A stretch of 64,000 nt of DNA from Modestobacter versicolor (GCF_014195485.1 NZ_JACIBU010000001.1:496001-560000); one strand, 5' to 3'; counted from the first letter of the stretch, positions 7,966 through 15,312 are shown. Numbers and translations are program-made. The notes: generated by a model not told the origin, from the sequence alone.

Positions 7966-8822
7966 GGCCGGTACCCCGCGGCGAGCACGCTCCCGTCGGC
8001 GCCGTAGAACCCCTGCTCGTCGACGGCGGTGGTCAGCGGGCCGAAACCGCTGGTCCGGCCCACCCGCCACTGCCGCAGCCCCTCGAGGTCCAGCAGCGGG
8101 CGCACCACCGGGTCGCCGTAGGACATCGACAGCAGCAGGTCGACGAACCGGTCGGCGAGCTCGGCCGGCGCGGTGTCGACCAGCGTCATCGTGCAGTGGT
8201 CGTACACCGGCGTCTGGGCCAGCACCCGGGTGGCGCCGGACGGCAGCACGCCCTCCTGGCTGAACAGCAGGTGGTTGCCGTCGATCATGCAGGCGGCGTC
8301 GACCTGGCCGGCCATCAGCGCCCGGGCGGCGTCGCGCTCGCCGCCGATGTGGTCGCCGTGCAGCCCGACCCCCACGTCGAACCGCCGCACGGTCAGGTCG
8401 CCCTCCGTGTCCAGCCCCTGGGCGCGCAGGAAGGACAGCGGGAGGAGCGTCGCCTGCGGCGAGTCGACCGCGCCGGTGGCCAGGGTGCGGCCCTTCAGGT
8501 CGGCGACCGCCTCGATGCCGGAGTCGGCGCGGACGACGACCACCGAGGTGAGGTCCTGGTCGGTGTCCCGCATGACCGCCGAGCGCACCGTCCGGCCCGA
8601 GGCCCCGGCCAGCCGCACCGAGCGCACCCAGGCCAGCGGCGAGTTCCAGGCGGCGTCGATCGACCCGGCGACCAGGTCGGCGACCTGCCGCTCGTAGTGG
8701 GAGTAGAGGACGAAGTCGAACGGCAGCCCGGCCTCGGTCAGCCAGCGGCGGAAGCCCTCCCAGATGGTGACCACCTTGGGGTCGTAGGCCACCGCGCCCA
8801 TCACCAGCACGTCGCCGGGCAT
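7962..8822 (-). CDS. PhnD-like substrate-binding protein without signal peptide
   Basis: A 286-residue protein with the fold signature of PhnD/NMT1-type periplasmic binding proteins: VMGAVAYDPKVVTIWEGFRRWL, an Asn-Ser-Pro ligand loop (IDAAWNSPLAWV), LKGRTLATGAVDSPQATL, and VDAACMIDGNHL. It starts MPGDVLVMG with no signal peptide or lipobox, and no permease or ATPase is nearby. It is therefore probably a cytosolic ligand-binding or catalytic derivative. The start ATG overlaps the upstream gene's stop as TGATG, and its own stop overlaps the next start as GTGA. Confidence 0.75.
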   Translation of the reverse strand: MPGDVLVMGAVAYDPKVVTIWEGFRRWLTEAGLPFDFVLYSHYERQVADLVAGSIDAAWNSPLAWVRSVRLAGASGRTVRSAVMRDTDQDLTSVVVVRADSGIEAVADLKGRTLATGAVDSPQATLLPLSFLRAQGLDTEGDLTVRRFDVGVGLHGDHIGGERDAARALMAGQVDAACMIDGNHLLFSQEGVLPSGATRVLAQTPVYDHCTMTLVDTAPAELADRFVDLLLSMSYGDPVVRPLLDLEGLRQWRVGRTSGFGPLTTAVDEQGFYGADGSVLAAGYRP

Positions 8823-9979
8823 CAGGCGGCCGGCCCGTCGAAGAGCGGCTGGCCCAGGCTGATCCGGCCGACGAAGTCGTGCAGCGCGGCGGTGGTGGGG
8901 GCCATCACCCGGGCGGCCAGCGAGTCGCGGAACCGCCGCTCCACGCCCAGCTCCTTGCGGAACGCCGCACCGCCGCACAGCTTCATCACCCCGTCGGCGA
9001 CCTCCGCGGCGGCCTCGGCGGCCACCGCCTTGACCTCGAGCACCCGCAGCGTCGCGTCCGGGCGGCCGGAGCCGAGCGCGGCCAGCGTGTCGGCGAGGAA
9101 CGCGCGGACCCCGTCGACCTGCAGCTTCAGCCGGGCGAACTCGCCGCGGGTCAGCGGCTGCTGGGCGAGGGTCTGGCCCAGGTGCTCCAGCCGGGTGCGG
9201 GTCAGGTGGGCCGCGGCGTCGGCGAGCAGCGCCTCCATCAGCCCGAGGGAGAACGCGGCGCTGCCGACGAGGAAGGTGGGCAGCGCGGTGCCCAGCGCGA
9301 TGTCCAGGCCGGCGCCGTCCGGGCCGAGCTGGGCTGACGCCGGCACGGTCGCACCGTCGGCGCGCACCGGCCGGGAGGAGTTGCCGCGCAGCCCCACCCC
9401 GTCGAACGGGCCGGCCACCGTGACGCCCGGGGTGCTCGAGGGCACCAGCCACAGGGTCATCGGGCCGTCGGCGGCCAGCGGCCGGCTGGACCACAGGTAG
9501 CTGTCGGCCTCGCCGGCGGAGGTGACCCAGCTCTTGGCGGCGTCCAGCCGGACCCGGTCGCCCTCGGCCGTCGCGCTGCTCATCGGCGCCCAGAAGTGGC
9601 TGCGCGACCCCGCCTCGGAGAACGCCAGCGTGCTCAGGTGCTCGCCGCGGACGATCGCCCGGCGGACGTCGTCGGGCCCGTGCGCCTCCAGCACCGCGGT
9701 GGCCGCGTAGTGCATGAGCAGCACCATCCCGGTCGAGCCGTCGGCCGTGGCCACCTGCTCGACCACCCGGGCGACGTCGGCCAGCGAGCCGCCGGCACCG
9801 CCCACCTCGGGGGAGCTGAGCAGGCCCAGGGCGCCGGCGCGGGCCAGCGCCTCGATGCCCTCGCGGGGGAAGGTGCCGGTGGCGTCGACGGTGGCGGCGG
9901 CGGGCGCGATGGTCCCGGCGACGACGGCGTCGACGCGGCCGGCCAGGTCGGTGTCCGGCTGGGTCGGTGCGGTGGTCAT
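8822..9979 (-). CDS. Acyl-CoA-dehydrogenase-fold flavoprotein (possible monooxygenase)
   Basis: A 385-residue flavoprotein of the ACAD superfamily: N-terminal helical domain (LGLLSSPEVGGAGGS at about 51-65), FSEAGSRSHF and KSWVTSAGEADSYLW in the beta domain, and a C-terminal four-helix domain ending KLCGGAAFRKELGVERRFRDSLAARVMAPT. The EGT segment that supplies the catalytic Glu in many ACADs reads APTTA here, which argues against ordinary acyl-CoA oxidation and is compatible with an FMN-dependent N- or S-oxygenase of the DszC/SfnB kind. The ATG at 9979 fits the family start. First gene of the coupled three-gene cassette; a 16-bp dyad lies 44 bp upstream. Confidence 0.82.
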   Translation of the reverse strand: MTTAPTQPDTDLAGRVDAVVAGTIAPAAATVDATGTFPREGIEALARAGALGLLSSPEVGGAGGSLADVARVVEQVATADGSTGMVLLMHYAATAVLEAHGPDDVRRAIVRGEHLSTLAFSEAGSRSHFWAPMSSATAEGDRVRLDAAKSWVTSAGEADSYLWSSRPLAADGPMTLWLVPSSTPGVTVAGPFDGVGLRGNSSRPVRADGATVPASAQLGPDGAGLDIALGTALPTFLVGSAAFSLGLMEALLADAAAHLTRTRLEHLGQTLAQQPLTRGEFARLKLQVDGVRAFLADTLAALGSGRPDATLRVLEVKAVAAEAAAEVADGVMKLCGGAAFRKELGVERRFRDSLAARVMAPTTAALHDFVGRISLGQPLFDGPAA

Positions 9980-10022
9980 GATCGCGATCCTGCCGCGCGG
10001 TCCGGGCAGCGCCAAGGCCGGT

Positions 10023-10038
10023 TTCCGGCAGGCCGGAA
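10023..10038. promoter_or_regulatory. Dyad upstream of the three-gene cassette
   Basis: TTCCGGC-AG-GCCGGAA, perfect 7-bp arms, in the 76-bp gap between the MerR gene end and the ACAD-fold gene start. The short spacing and position suit an operator for the cassette or its promoter; a terminator for the MerR gene is the alternative. Confidence 0.4.
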
Positions 10039-10055
10039 GACGGCGGACCGGGCGC

Positions 10056-10850
10056 TCAGCGGGGCGCCACCCGGAAGACCGGCCAGCCGATCTCGGTGCG
10101 CCAGGCGGCCGGGTCGGGGGTGTCTCGGGGGCCGACGAGGTAGGTCTCCCGCACCGGGCCGGCCACGGCCAGCGCGTTGCCGACCACCCACCGTCCGAGC
10201 TCGCCGTAGGTGACGTCGATGTCGTCGTGCTCCCCGGCGTGCACGGTGACGGCGAGCTCGACGGCCGGCAGGGTGACCGGCCGCACCCGGCCGCTGCACG
10301 GCGGGTCCGCCGTCGGCAGGTGGACGAGCAGGTGCCCGCGGCCGTCCTCGAACAGCGCGTTGTCGTACAGGCCCCCCGGGACGCCGGTGGGCGCCGTGAC
10401 CAGCGCGTCCAGCTCGGCCATCGCGCCGGCGTACCAGGCGAGGACGTCGTCGGCGGCCACGTCGTCCTCGATGGCGGCGACCGTGGTCGCCGGCACCGCG
10501 CGCAGCTCGACGTCCAGCGGGGCCGGCCCCGGGCGGAGCAGCCGGCGCAGCGACACGACCGCGGCGCGGGTCCGGTCCAGCTCGGACTCCAGCCGCTGCA
10601 GGTGGTCGGCGACCAGCCCGGCCCGGGTGCGGGGGTCGGGGGAGCGCAGGATCCGCTCGACGTCGGGCAGCGGGACGTCGAGCTGGCGCAGCCGGTGGAT
10701 GACCTGGGCGGTCGGGATCTGGTCGGCGCTGTAGGAGCGGTAGCCCGTCCCGTCGTCCACCGCGGCCGGCTCGAGCAGCCCGGCGTCGTGGTAGCGCCGC
10801 AGGGTGCGCACGCTGAGGTGGGTCAGCCGCGAGAACTCGCCGATCGACAT
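10056..10850 (-). CDS. MerR-family regulator with GyrI-like effector domain
   Basis: A 264-residue MerR protein: winged helix MSIGEFSRLTHLSVRTLRRYHDAGLL at 1-26 with GYRSYSADQI in the wing, a dimerisation coiled coil (about 75-110) and a C-terminal GyrI/AraC-type effector-binding domain (about 118-264: VELRAVPATTVAAIEDDV ... YLVGPRDTPDPAAWRTEIGWPVF). Such domains bind small hydrophobic or drug-like ligands. It is divergent from the SnoaL-like gene; two dyads of MerR-operator form lie between them, one next to each start. The ATG at 10850 is the canonical MerR start. Confidence 0.92.
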   Translation of the reverse strand: MSIGEFSRLTHLSVRTLRRYHDAGLLEPAAVDDGTGYRSYSADQIPTAQVIHRLRQLDVPLPDVERILRSPDPRTRAGLVADHLQRLESELDRTRAAVVSLRRLLRPGPAPLDVELRAVPATTVAAIEDDVAADDVLAWYAGAMAELDALVTAPTGVPGGLYDNALFEDGRGHLLVHLPTADPPCSGRVRPVTLPAVELAVTVHAGEHDDIDVTYGELGRWVVGNALAVAGPVRETYLVGPRDTPDPAAWRTEIGWPVFRVAPR

Positions 10851-10866
10851 CACGCGTGCACTGTGC

Positions 10867-10917
10867 ACCCTCTCCCTGCGGGAGGGTCCAGCGCTTGACC
10901 CTCCCGTAGCGGGACGG
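10867..10917. promoter_or_regulatory. Paired MerR-type operators in a divergent promoter
   Basis: Two dyads sit 31 bp apart: ACCCTC...GAGGGT (10867-10887) on the MerR side and CCCTCCCG-TAG-CGGGACGG (10899-10917) on the SnoaL side. Each is preceded, for its own gene, by a -35-like hexamer (TGGACC on the minus strand at 10885-10890, TTGACC on the plus strand at 10895-10900). Between them a larger perfect repeat, CGGGAGGGTC/GACCCTCCCG (10879-10888 and 10897-10906), reflects the mirror arrangement. This is the classic MerR layout with the operator in the promoter spacer. Confidence 0.6.
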
Positions 10918-10931
10918 CGCACGGTCGCTGC

Positions 10932-11288
10932 ATGACCACACCGACAGCAGTCCCGCCCACCGGGCTCCCGGCCCGCGTCCAGGAGTTCCTCACCGCGCAC
11001 ACCGCCCGCGACGCCGACACCGCCGTCCGCGCGTTCACCCCGGACGCCGTCGTCACCGACGAGGGGCGCACCTTCCGCGGCACCGAGGAGCTGCTCGGCT
11101 TCCTCCGGCACTCGGGCTCGGAGTTCAGCTACACGACCGAGCTGACCGCGGTCGAGCGCCTGGACGACGAGCACTGGGTGGCGGTCAACCACCTGGAGGG
11201 GGACTTCCCCGGCGGCGTCGTCGACCTGGCCTACCGCTTCACCCTGGTCGGCGACCTGATCGCGGAGCTGGTCATCGCCCCCCGCTGA
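10932..11288 (+). CDS. SnoaL-like (NTF2-fold) small protein
   Basis: A 118-residue cone-fold protein: helix VQEFLTAHTARDADTAVRAFTPDAVVTDEGRTFRG is the usual opening of SnoaL-like/DUF4440-type domains, followed by a curved sheet (WVAVNHLEGDFPGGVVDLAYRFTLVGDLIAELVI). These folds serve as small-molecule isomerases or binding proteins; no catalytic residues can be assigned. It is divergent from the MerR gene and probably its target. The ATG at 10932 lies 15 bp past the operator dyad, so the message may have a very short leader. Confidence 0.85.
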   Translation: MTTPTAVPPTGLPARVQEFLTAHTARDADTAVRAFTPDAVVTDEGRTFRGTEELLGFLRHSGSEFSYTTELTAVERLDDEHWVAVNHLEGDFPGGVVDLAYRFTLVGDLIAELVIAPR

Positions 11289-11297
11289 CCCGGGGTC

Positions 11298-12281
11298 TCA
11301 GGTGGCGGCGAAGCGGGTGCGGTACTCCGTGGGGCTCAGCCCGGTGTGCCGCCGGAGCTGGGTGCGCAGGTTGGCGGTGCTGCCCAGCCCGCTGCGGTGG
11401 GCGACGGCGTCCAGGGTCAGCTCACCGCCCTCCAGCAGCCGCCGCGCGAGGTCGACGCGCTCACCGGTCAGCCAGGCCAGGGGAGTGGTGCCCAGCTCGG
11501 CGCGGAACCACCGGTGCAGGGTCGTGACGCTGGTGTGCGCCTGCCGGGCGAGGTCGGCGACGGTGAGCGGGGAGTCCAGCCGGCCCTGGGCCCAGGCCAG
11601 GGTCGCCGTCAGCGGCCGCTCCACGACCGCGGGCACCGGGCGTTCGACGAACTGCTGCTGGCCGCCGTCCCGGAACGCGGCGAACACCAGCCGCCGGGCC
11701 ACCGAGGTGGCGGCCTCCGCGCCGTGGTCGCGGCGCACGACGTGCAGCGCGAGGTCCAGCGCGGCGGCGCTGCCGGCCGAGGTCAGCACGTCGCCGTCGT
11801 CGACGAACAGGACGTCGGGGCGCACCTCGACGGCGGGGAACCGGCGGCGGAACTCGTCGACGAGCTGCCAGTGCACCGCGGCGGGGCGGCCGTCGAGGAC
11901 ACCCGCCTCGGCCAGCGTGAACGCGCCGGTGCACAGGCCGACCAGCCGGGCCCCGCGGGCGTGCGCCCGGCGGACGGCGTCGAGCACGGCGGCGGAGGCG
12001 GCGGAGTCGACGTCCGGCCGGTTCGGCACCACGACGGTGTGCGCCTCCTCGACCACCGCCAGGTCGCCGGTCCCGGTCAGCGTGAACAGCCCGTCGCGCA
12101 TGGTCGTGCTGCCGCTCGGGGCGACCACCCGGAGGTCGTAGAGCTCCCGGCCGAGGTCGGCGCGGCGGCGGGCGCCGAACACCTCGCACGCGCAGCCGAC
12201 CTCGAAGGGGTTGGAGTTCTCGTCGACGATCAGCACGACGGAGATCGGCGCGTCCGCCGGCTGGCAGGATCCGTGCGGCAT
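11298..12281 (-). CDS. GlxA-family transcriptional regulator (DJ-1/PfpI + AraC HTH)
   Basis: A 327-residue regulator. Residues 10-180 form a DJ-1/PfpI (glutamine amidotransferase-like) domain with the nucleophile-elbow-like GLCTGAFTLAEAGVLDGRPAAVHW. Residues 220-327 form the two AraC-type HTHs (LTVADLARQAHTSVTTLHRWFRAELGTTPLAWLTGERVDLARRLL and the signature LRRHTGLSPTEYRTRF). Members often activate catabolic genes. The ATG at 12281 is preferred to one 42 bases further upstream, since the conserved VVLIVDENSNPFEV strand follows shortly. Convergent with the SnoaL gene; target unknown, possibly the divergent cupin. Confidence 0.92.
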   Translation of the reverse strand: MPHGSCQPADAPISVVLIVDENSNPFEVGCACEVFGARRRADLGRELYDLRVVAPSGSTTMRDGLFTLTGTGDLAVVEEAHTVVVPNRPDVDSAASAAVLDAVRRAHARGARLVGLCTGAFTLAEAGVLDGRPAAVHWQLVDEFRRRFPAVEVRPDVLFVDDGDVLTSAGSAAALDLALHVVRRDHGAEAATSVARRLVFAAFRDGGQQQFVERPVPAVVERPLTATLAWAQGRLDSPLTVADLARQAHTSVTTLHRWFRAELGTTPLAWLTGERVDLARRLLEGGELTLDAVAHRSGLGSTANLRTQLRRHTGLSPTEYRTRFAAT

Positions 12282-12376
12282 GCGCCAATCCTGGCACTGT
12301 CCGGGCCGCCGGCCGGGTGCCACCGTCGGGGGCAGCCCCGCGGCAGCTCGCGGCGGGCCGACCGGACGGCGGGACG

Positions 12377-12745
12377 ATGGACGCGGTGCACCTGGCAGGC
12401 GAGACGGCGGAGCTGACCGAGTTCTGGTCGCAGCGGGTGGTCGCCCGGGCCAACGGCAACCTGTTCAAGGTGGCCAAGGGGATCGGCTCCACCCGGTGGC
12501 ACACCCACGACGACCAGGACGAGACCTTCCTGGTGCTCGAGGGGCGGCTCACCAACCAGCTCCGGGACGGCGACGTCCAGCTGACCGCCGGCGACCTGCT
12601 CGTCGTCCCGCGGGGCACCGAGCACTGCCCGGTCGCCGACGAGGAGGTCCGGTTCCTGCTGGTCGGCCCGGACGTCACCTCCACCGCCGCGGGCGGCAAG
12701 CCCGAGTGGAGCCGCGACGGGGGCACGCCGCCGACCGCCCCCTGA
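12377..12745 (+). CDS. Cupin-domain protein
   Basis: A 122-residue single-domain cupin with the metal-binding motif HTHDDQDETFLVLEG (about 46-60) and the second motif GDLLVVPRGTEHCP (about 77-90), supplying three His and one Glu ligand. Small cupins of this kind act as isomerases, dioxygenases or ligand sensors; nothing points to one. Start ATG 12377 gives MDAVHLAGE; GACGGCGGGACG before it is only a modest ribosome site. Divergent from the GlxA regulator with 95 bp between the starts. Confidence 0.88.
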   Translation: MDAVHLAGETAELTEFWSQRVVARANGNLFKVAKGIGSTRWHTHDDQDETFLVLEGRLTNQLRDGDVQLTAGDLLVVPRGTEHCPVADEEVRFLLVGPDVTSTAAGGKPEWSRDGGTPPTAP

Positions 12746-12749
12746 CCGG

Positions 12750-13211
12750 TCAGCCGGCGGGCCTGCTGGGCTCCGGCCCGCTCCGCACCGCCTGGGCGCA
12801 GCGGAGCAGGTCGCCGTGCAGCCGGGTCCGGTCCCCGGTGGAGAACGGCTCCAGCATGCGGTGCTCGACCTCCGCCACGGCGCGGCTGGCGTCGCGCAGC
12901 AGGGCGCGCCCGGCGGCGGTGAGCTCGGTGGGCAGCGCCCGGCCCTGCGGCGCCGCCTCCGGCCGGGTGAGCAGGCCGCGGGTCGCCAGCCCCTGCAGCA
13001 CGCCCTGCATCGACTGCCGGGTGACGAAGGTGCGGCGGGCGAGCTCGGCGGCGGAGATACCGGGCTGCTGGCCGAGCACCTCCAGCGAGGAGTACTGCGA
13101 CACCGTCAGGTCGAGCGGCCGGAGCGCGTCGTCCATGGCGCTGCGCAGCGCCGAGGCGGCCTCCTTCAGCGCGTAGCCGATCGACAGGCCGAGGTCGCCC
13201 ACTTGCTTCAT
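12750..13211 (-). CDS. MarR-family transcriptional regulator
   Basis: A 153-residue MarR-type winged-helix repressor: helices LDLTVSQYSSLEVLGQQPG, recognition region ISAAELARRTFVTRQSMQGVLQGLATRGLL (about 50-80) and a wing with TRPEAAPQGRALPTELTAAG. It is divergent from a VOC-family gene. An 18-bp operator-like palindrome overlaps its own start codon and a second, weaker copy lies 27 bp further toward the VOC gene, consistent with autorepression and repression of the neighbour. Confidence 0.93.
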   Translation of the reverse strand: MKQVGDLGLSIGYALKEAASALRSAMDDALRPLDLTVSQYSSLEVLGQQPGISAAELARRTFVTRQSMQGVLQGLATRGLLTRPEAAPQGRALPTELTAAGRALLRDASRAVAEVEHRMLEPFSTGDRTRLHGDLLRCAQAVRSGPEPSRPAG

Positions 13212-13254
13212 GTCAGCATCCTGACATACGGTCGGCATGTAAGGACCTTGACAT
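13210..13254. promoter_or_regulatory. Two MarR operator copies
   Basis: ATGTCAG-CATC-CTGACAT (13210-13227) has perfect 7-bp arms and overlaps the MarR start codon. ATGTAAGGACCTTGACAT (13237-13254) is a degenerate second copy (5 of 7 arm positions) with the same 18-bp size, one 27-bp step away. It leaves 17 bp before the VOC gene start. Confidence 0.7.
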
Positions 13255-13271
13255 ACCCCTCGGGAGGAACC

Positions 13272-13643
13272 ATGACCGTCACCGGACCGGACTTCATCGC
13301 GCTGCAGGTGCGCGACCTCGAGGCCGCCGCCCGCTTCTACGAGGAGCGTCTCGGCCTGCGCCGCGCGCCCGTGGCCCCGCCCGGCGCCGTCGTCTTCGCC
13401 ACCGAGCCGATCGCCTTCGCCGTCCGCACGCCGCTGCCGGGCACCGACCTGGACGCCGTCCGGCCCCGGCCGGGCGCCGGGGTGGCGCTGTGGCTCGCCG
13501 CCGACGACGCGCAGGCCCTGCACGACGACCTGGTGTCGCACGGCGTGCCGGTGCTCGCGCCGCCGTTCGACAGCCCCTTCGGCCGCACCTTCACCTTCGC
13601 CGACCCGGACGGCTACGCGGTCACCGTGCACGACCGGGCCTGA
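13272..13643 (+). CDS. VOC-family (glyoxalase/bleomycin-resistance-like) protein
   Basis: A 123-residue protein with the beta-alpha-beta-beta-beta pattern of the vicinal-oxygen-chelate fold: FIALQVRDLEAAARFYEERLGL at the start and the closing FGRTFTFADPDGYAVTVHDRA. Only a single copy of the module set is present, so it would act as a dimer. Such proteins bind antibiotics or detoxify reactive compounds; the MarR gene next door suggests inducible stress or drug response. GGGAGGAACC before ATG 13272 is a good ribosome site. Confidence 0.9.
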   Translation: MTVTGPDFIALQVRDLEAAARFYEERLGLRRAPVAPPGAVVFATEPIAFAVRTPLPGTDLDAVRPRPGAGVALWLAADDAQALHDDLVSHGVPVLAPPFDSPFGRTFTFADPDGYAVTVHDRA

Positions 13644-13877
13644 GGGTGGCCCGGGCGCCGGTCCGGCCGAGGTGGCCGCGGCGTGGTGCCCGGGGTGGCC
13701 CCGGGTCGTGGCACGTCGTCACCGTCCGGCGACGCCCGACGTATCTGCACCCGCCTGTCGAGCCTCTCCTGGGACGAGGGCCCGATCGTGCGCGGTCGCC
13801 GGCCGTCATCGGGGACCAGGGGTGGGACGCTTCGGAGCGGTGGCCCACCCACCGCGCGGGGTCATGACAGGAGCCTG

Positions 13878-15200
13878 ATGGCAATGACGTCCTCGTCCGG
13901 AGCAGGCACCCTCCCTCGCCGGGAGCCGCTCGTCGGCGGCGACCTCCACGTCCCGGTCGGCGGCGAGCTGCGTCGCTACGTGGACCTGGACGCCGCGGCC
14001 ACCACGTCGGCGTCGGCGGCCGTCGTCCGTGCCGTGGCGGACTTCCTGCCGTGGTACTCCAGCGTCCACCGGGGAGCCGGGCAGAAGTCGCAGGTCGCCA
14101 GCGCCCGGTACGAGCAGGCCCGCGAGAGCCTCGTCCGGTTCGTGGGAGCGGACCCGGCGACGCACGTCGCCCTGTTCCCGCGGAACACCACGGAGGCCCT
14201 GAACCTGGTCGCCTTCCGGCTCGGTCTCACCCGGGACGACGTCGTCGTCACGACCGCGGTCGAGCACCACGCCAACCTGCTCCCGTGGCGGCGGCACGCG
14301 CGGTTGCGGGTCGTCGACGTCGACCGGACCGGCACCTACGACGTCGAGACGGTCATCGCCGCCCTGGACGAGCGCCCCGCGCCACGCGTGCTGGCGGTCT
14401 CCGGGGCGTCCAACGTCACCGGCTGGCTGCCCGACCTCGCCGCGATCGCCGCGGCGGCGCGGGACCGTGGCGTGCTGGTGGTGGTCGACGGCGCGCAGCT
14501 GGTGCCGCACCGGCAGGTGGAGATGGCGGCGCTCGGCATCGACGTGCTGGCCTGGTCCGGGCACAAGATGTTCGCGCCCTTCGGCGCCGGTGGCCTGGTC
14601 GTCCCGCGGCGGTTGCTCGCCGACGGTGAGCCCTTCCTCGTCGGGGGTGGGTCGGTCAAGGCGGTCTCCTACGACGAGGTCGTCTGGGCGGACACCCCCG
14701 ACCGGGACGACGCGGGCTCGCCCAACGTCGTCGGCGTCGTGGCGCTCGCCGCGGCCGCCGAGGAGCTGGCCGCCGGCCGCGGGCGGGACCGGGTCCGGGA
14801 GGAGGCGCTCGTCCACGCGCTGGACGACGAGCTCGCCACCGTCCCGGGGCTCCGTCGCCTGGGGGCCACCACCGGCGACCGGCTCCCGGTGGCCGCCTTC
14901 GTCATCGACGGGGTGCACCACGGCGAGGTCGCCGCCCGGTTGGCCCGCGATCACGGGATCGGGGTGCGCAGCGGCTGCTTCTGCGCGCACCCCTACCTGG
15001 GCCGCCTGCTCGAGCTGACCGCGAGCGAGGTGGAGCAGTTCCACCGGGACGCCCGCGCGGACCTCCACGACCGGCTCCCGGGGGCGGTGCGCGTCAGCTG
15101 CAGCTCGGCCACCCCGCTGGCCGACGTCGCCCTGCTGGGCGGAGCCCTGCGCGGGATCGCCTCCTCCGTGCCGCAGCGACGCCTGACCGCCGTGCCCTGA
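13878..15200 (+). CDS. Class V aminotransferase / cysteine desulfurase-like PLP enzyme
   Basis: A 440-residue fold-type I PLP enzyme. The Schiff-base Lys is near 230 in SGHKMFAPFGAGGL; the His of EHHANLLPW stacks on PLP; DGAQ supplies the pyridine-N Asp. A Cys-containing loop RSGCFCAHPY (Cys near 367 and 369) recalls SufS-type desulfurases. The N-terminus YVDLDAAATTSASAAVVRAVADFLPWYSSVHRGAG matches the family. No Suf or Isc partner is adjacent, so it may serve a dedicated role rather than housekeeping Fe-S assembly. AGGAG lies 5 bases before ATG 13878; a second ATG is 6 bases later. A 234-bp gap with no recognisable gene precedes it. Confidence 0.9.
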   Translation: MAMTSSSGAGTLPRREPLVGGDLHVPVGGELRRYVDLDAAATTSASAAVVRAVADFLPWYSSVHRGAGQKSQVASARYEQARESLVRFVGADPATHVALFPRNTTEALNLVAFRLGLTRDDVVVTTAVEHHANLLPWRRHARLRVVDVDRTGTYDVETVIAALDERPAPRVLAVSGASNVTGWLPDLAAIAAAARDRGVLVVVDGAQLVPHRQVEMAALGIDVLAWSGHKMFAPFGAGGLVVPRRLLADGEPFLVGGGSVKAVSYDEVVWADTPDRDDAGSPNVVGVVALAAAAEELAAGRGRDRVREEALVHALDDELATVPGLRRLGATTGDRLPVAAFVIDGVHHGEVAARLARDHGIGVRSGCFCAHPYLGRLLELTASEVEQFHRDARADLHDRLPGAVRVSCSSATPLADVALLGGALRGIASSVPQRRLTAVP

Positions 15201-15219
15201 CGTCGAGAGCTGCGCGTTC

Positions 15220-15266
15220 GTGCGCGGATCGCGGTGTCCGCGGGCCGGACACCGCGATCCGTGCAC
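15220..15266. repeat. 20-bp-stem perfect-class hairpin
   Basis: The arms 15220-15239 and 15247-15266 pair over 20 bp with one G-T wobble (core GGATCGCGGTGTCC/GGACACCGCGATCC), with a 7-base loop. It starts 20 bp after the desulfurase-like gene stop. It is longer and more perfect than the other terminators here, so it could be a terminator or a repetitive extragenic palindrome. Confidence 0.7.
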
Positions 15267-15290
15267 AGCGGCGTCCCGGTGATACATGCT

Positions 15291-15304
15291 CATATGGGTA
15301 TATG
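15291..15304. promoter_or_regulatory. A/T-rich dyad before ArsR gene
   Basis: CATAT-GGGT-ATATG lies 9 bp before the ArsR start codon, in the only A/T-rich patch of the area. Short AT-rich dyads overlapping the promoter are typical ArsR operators. It may also include a -10-like TATGGT. Confidence 0.45.
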
Positions 15305-15312
15305 GTGCCGCC

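Noticed and set aside
13644-13877. Possible small gene or riboswitch before the desulfurase-like gene
   Set aside because: No conserved start, domain or recognisable aptamer was found in these 234 bp; open frames there are Arg/Pro-rich filler.
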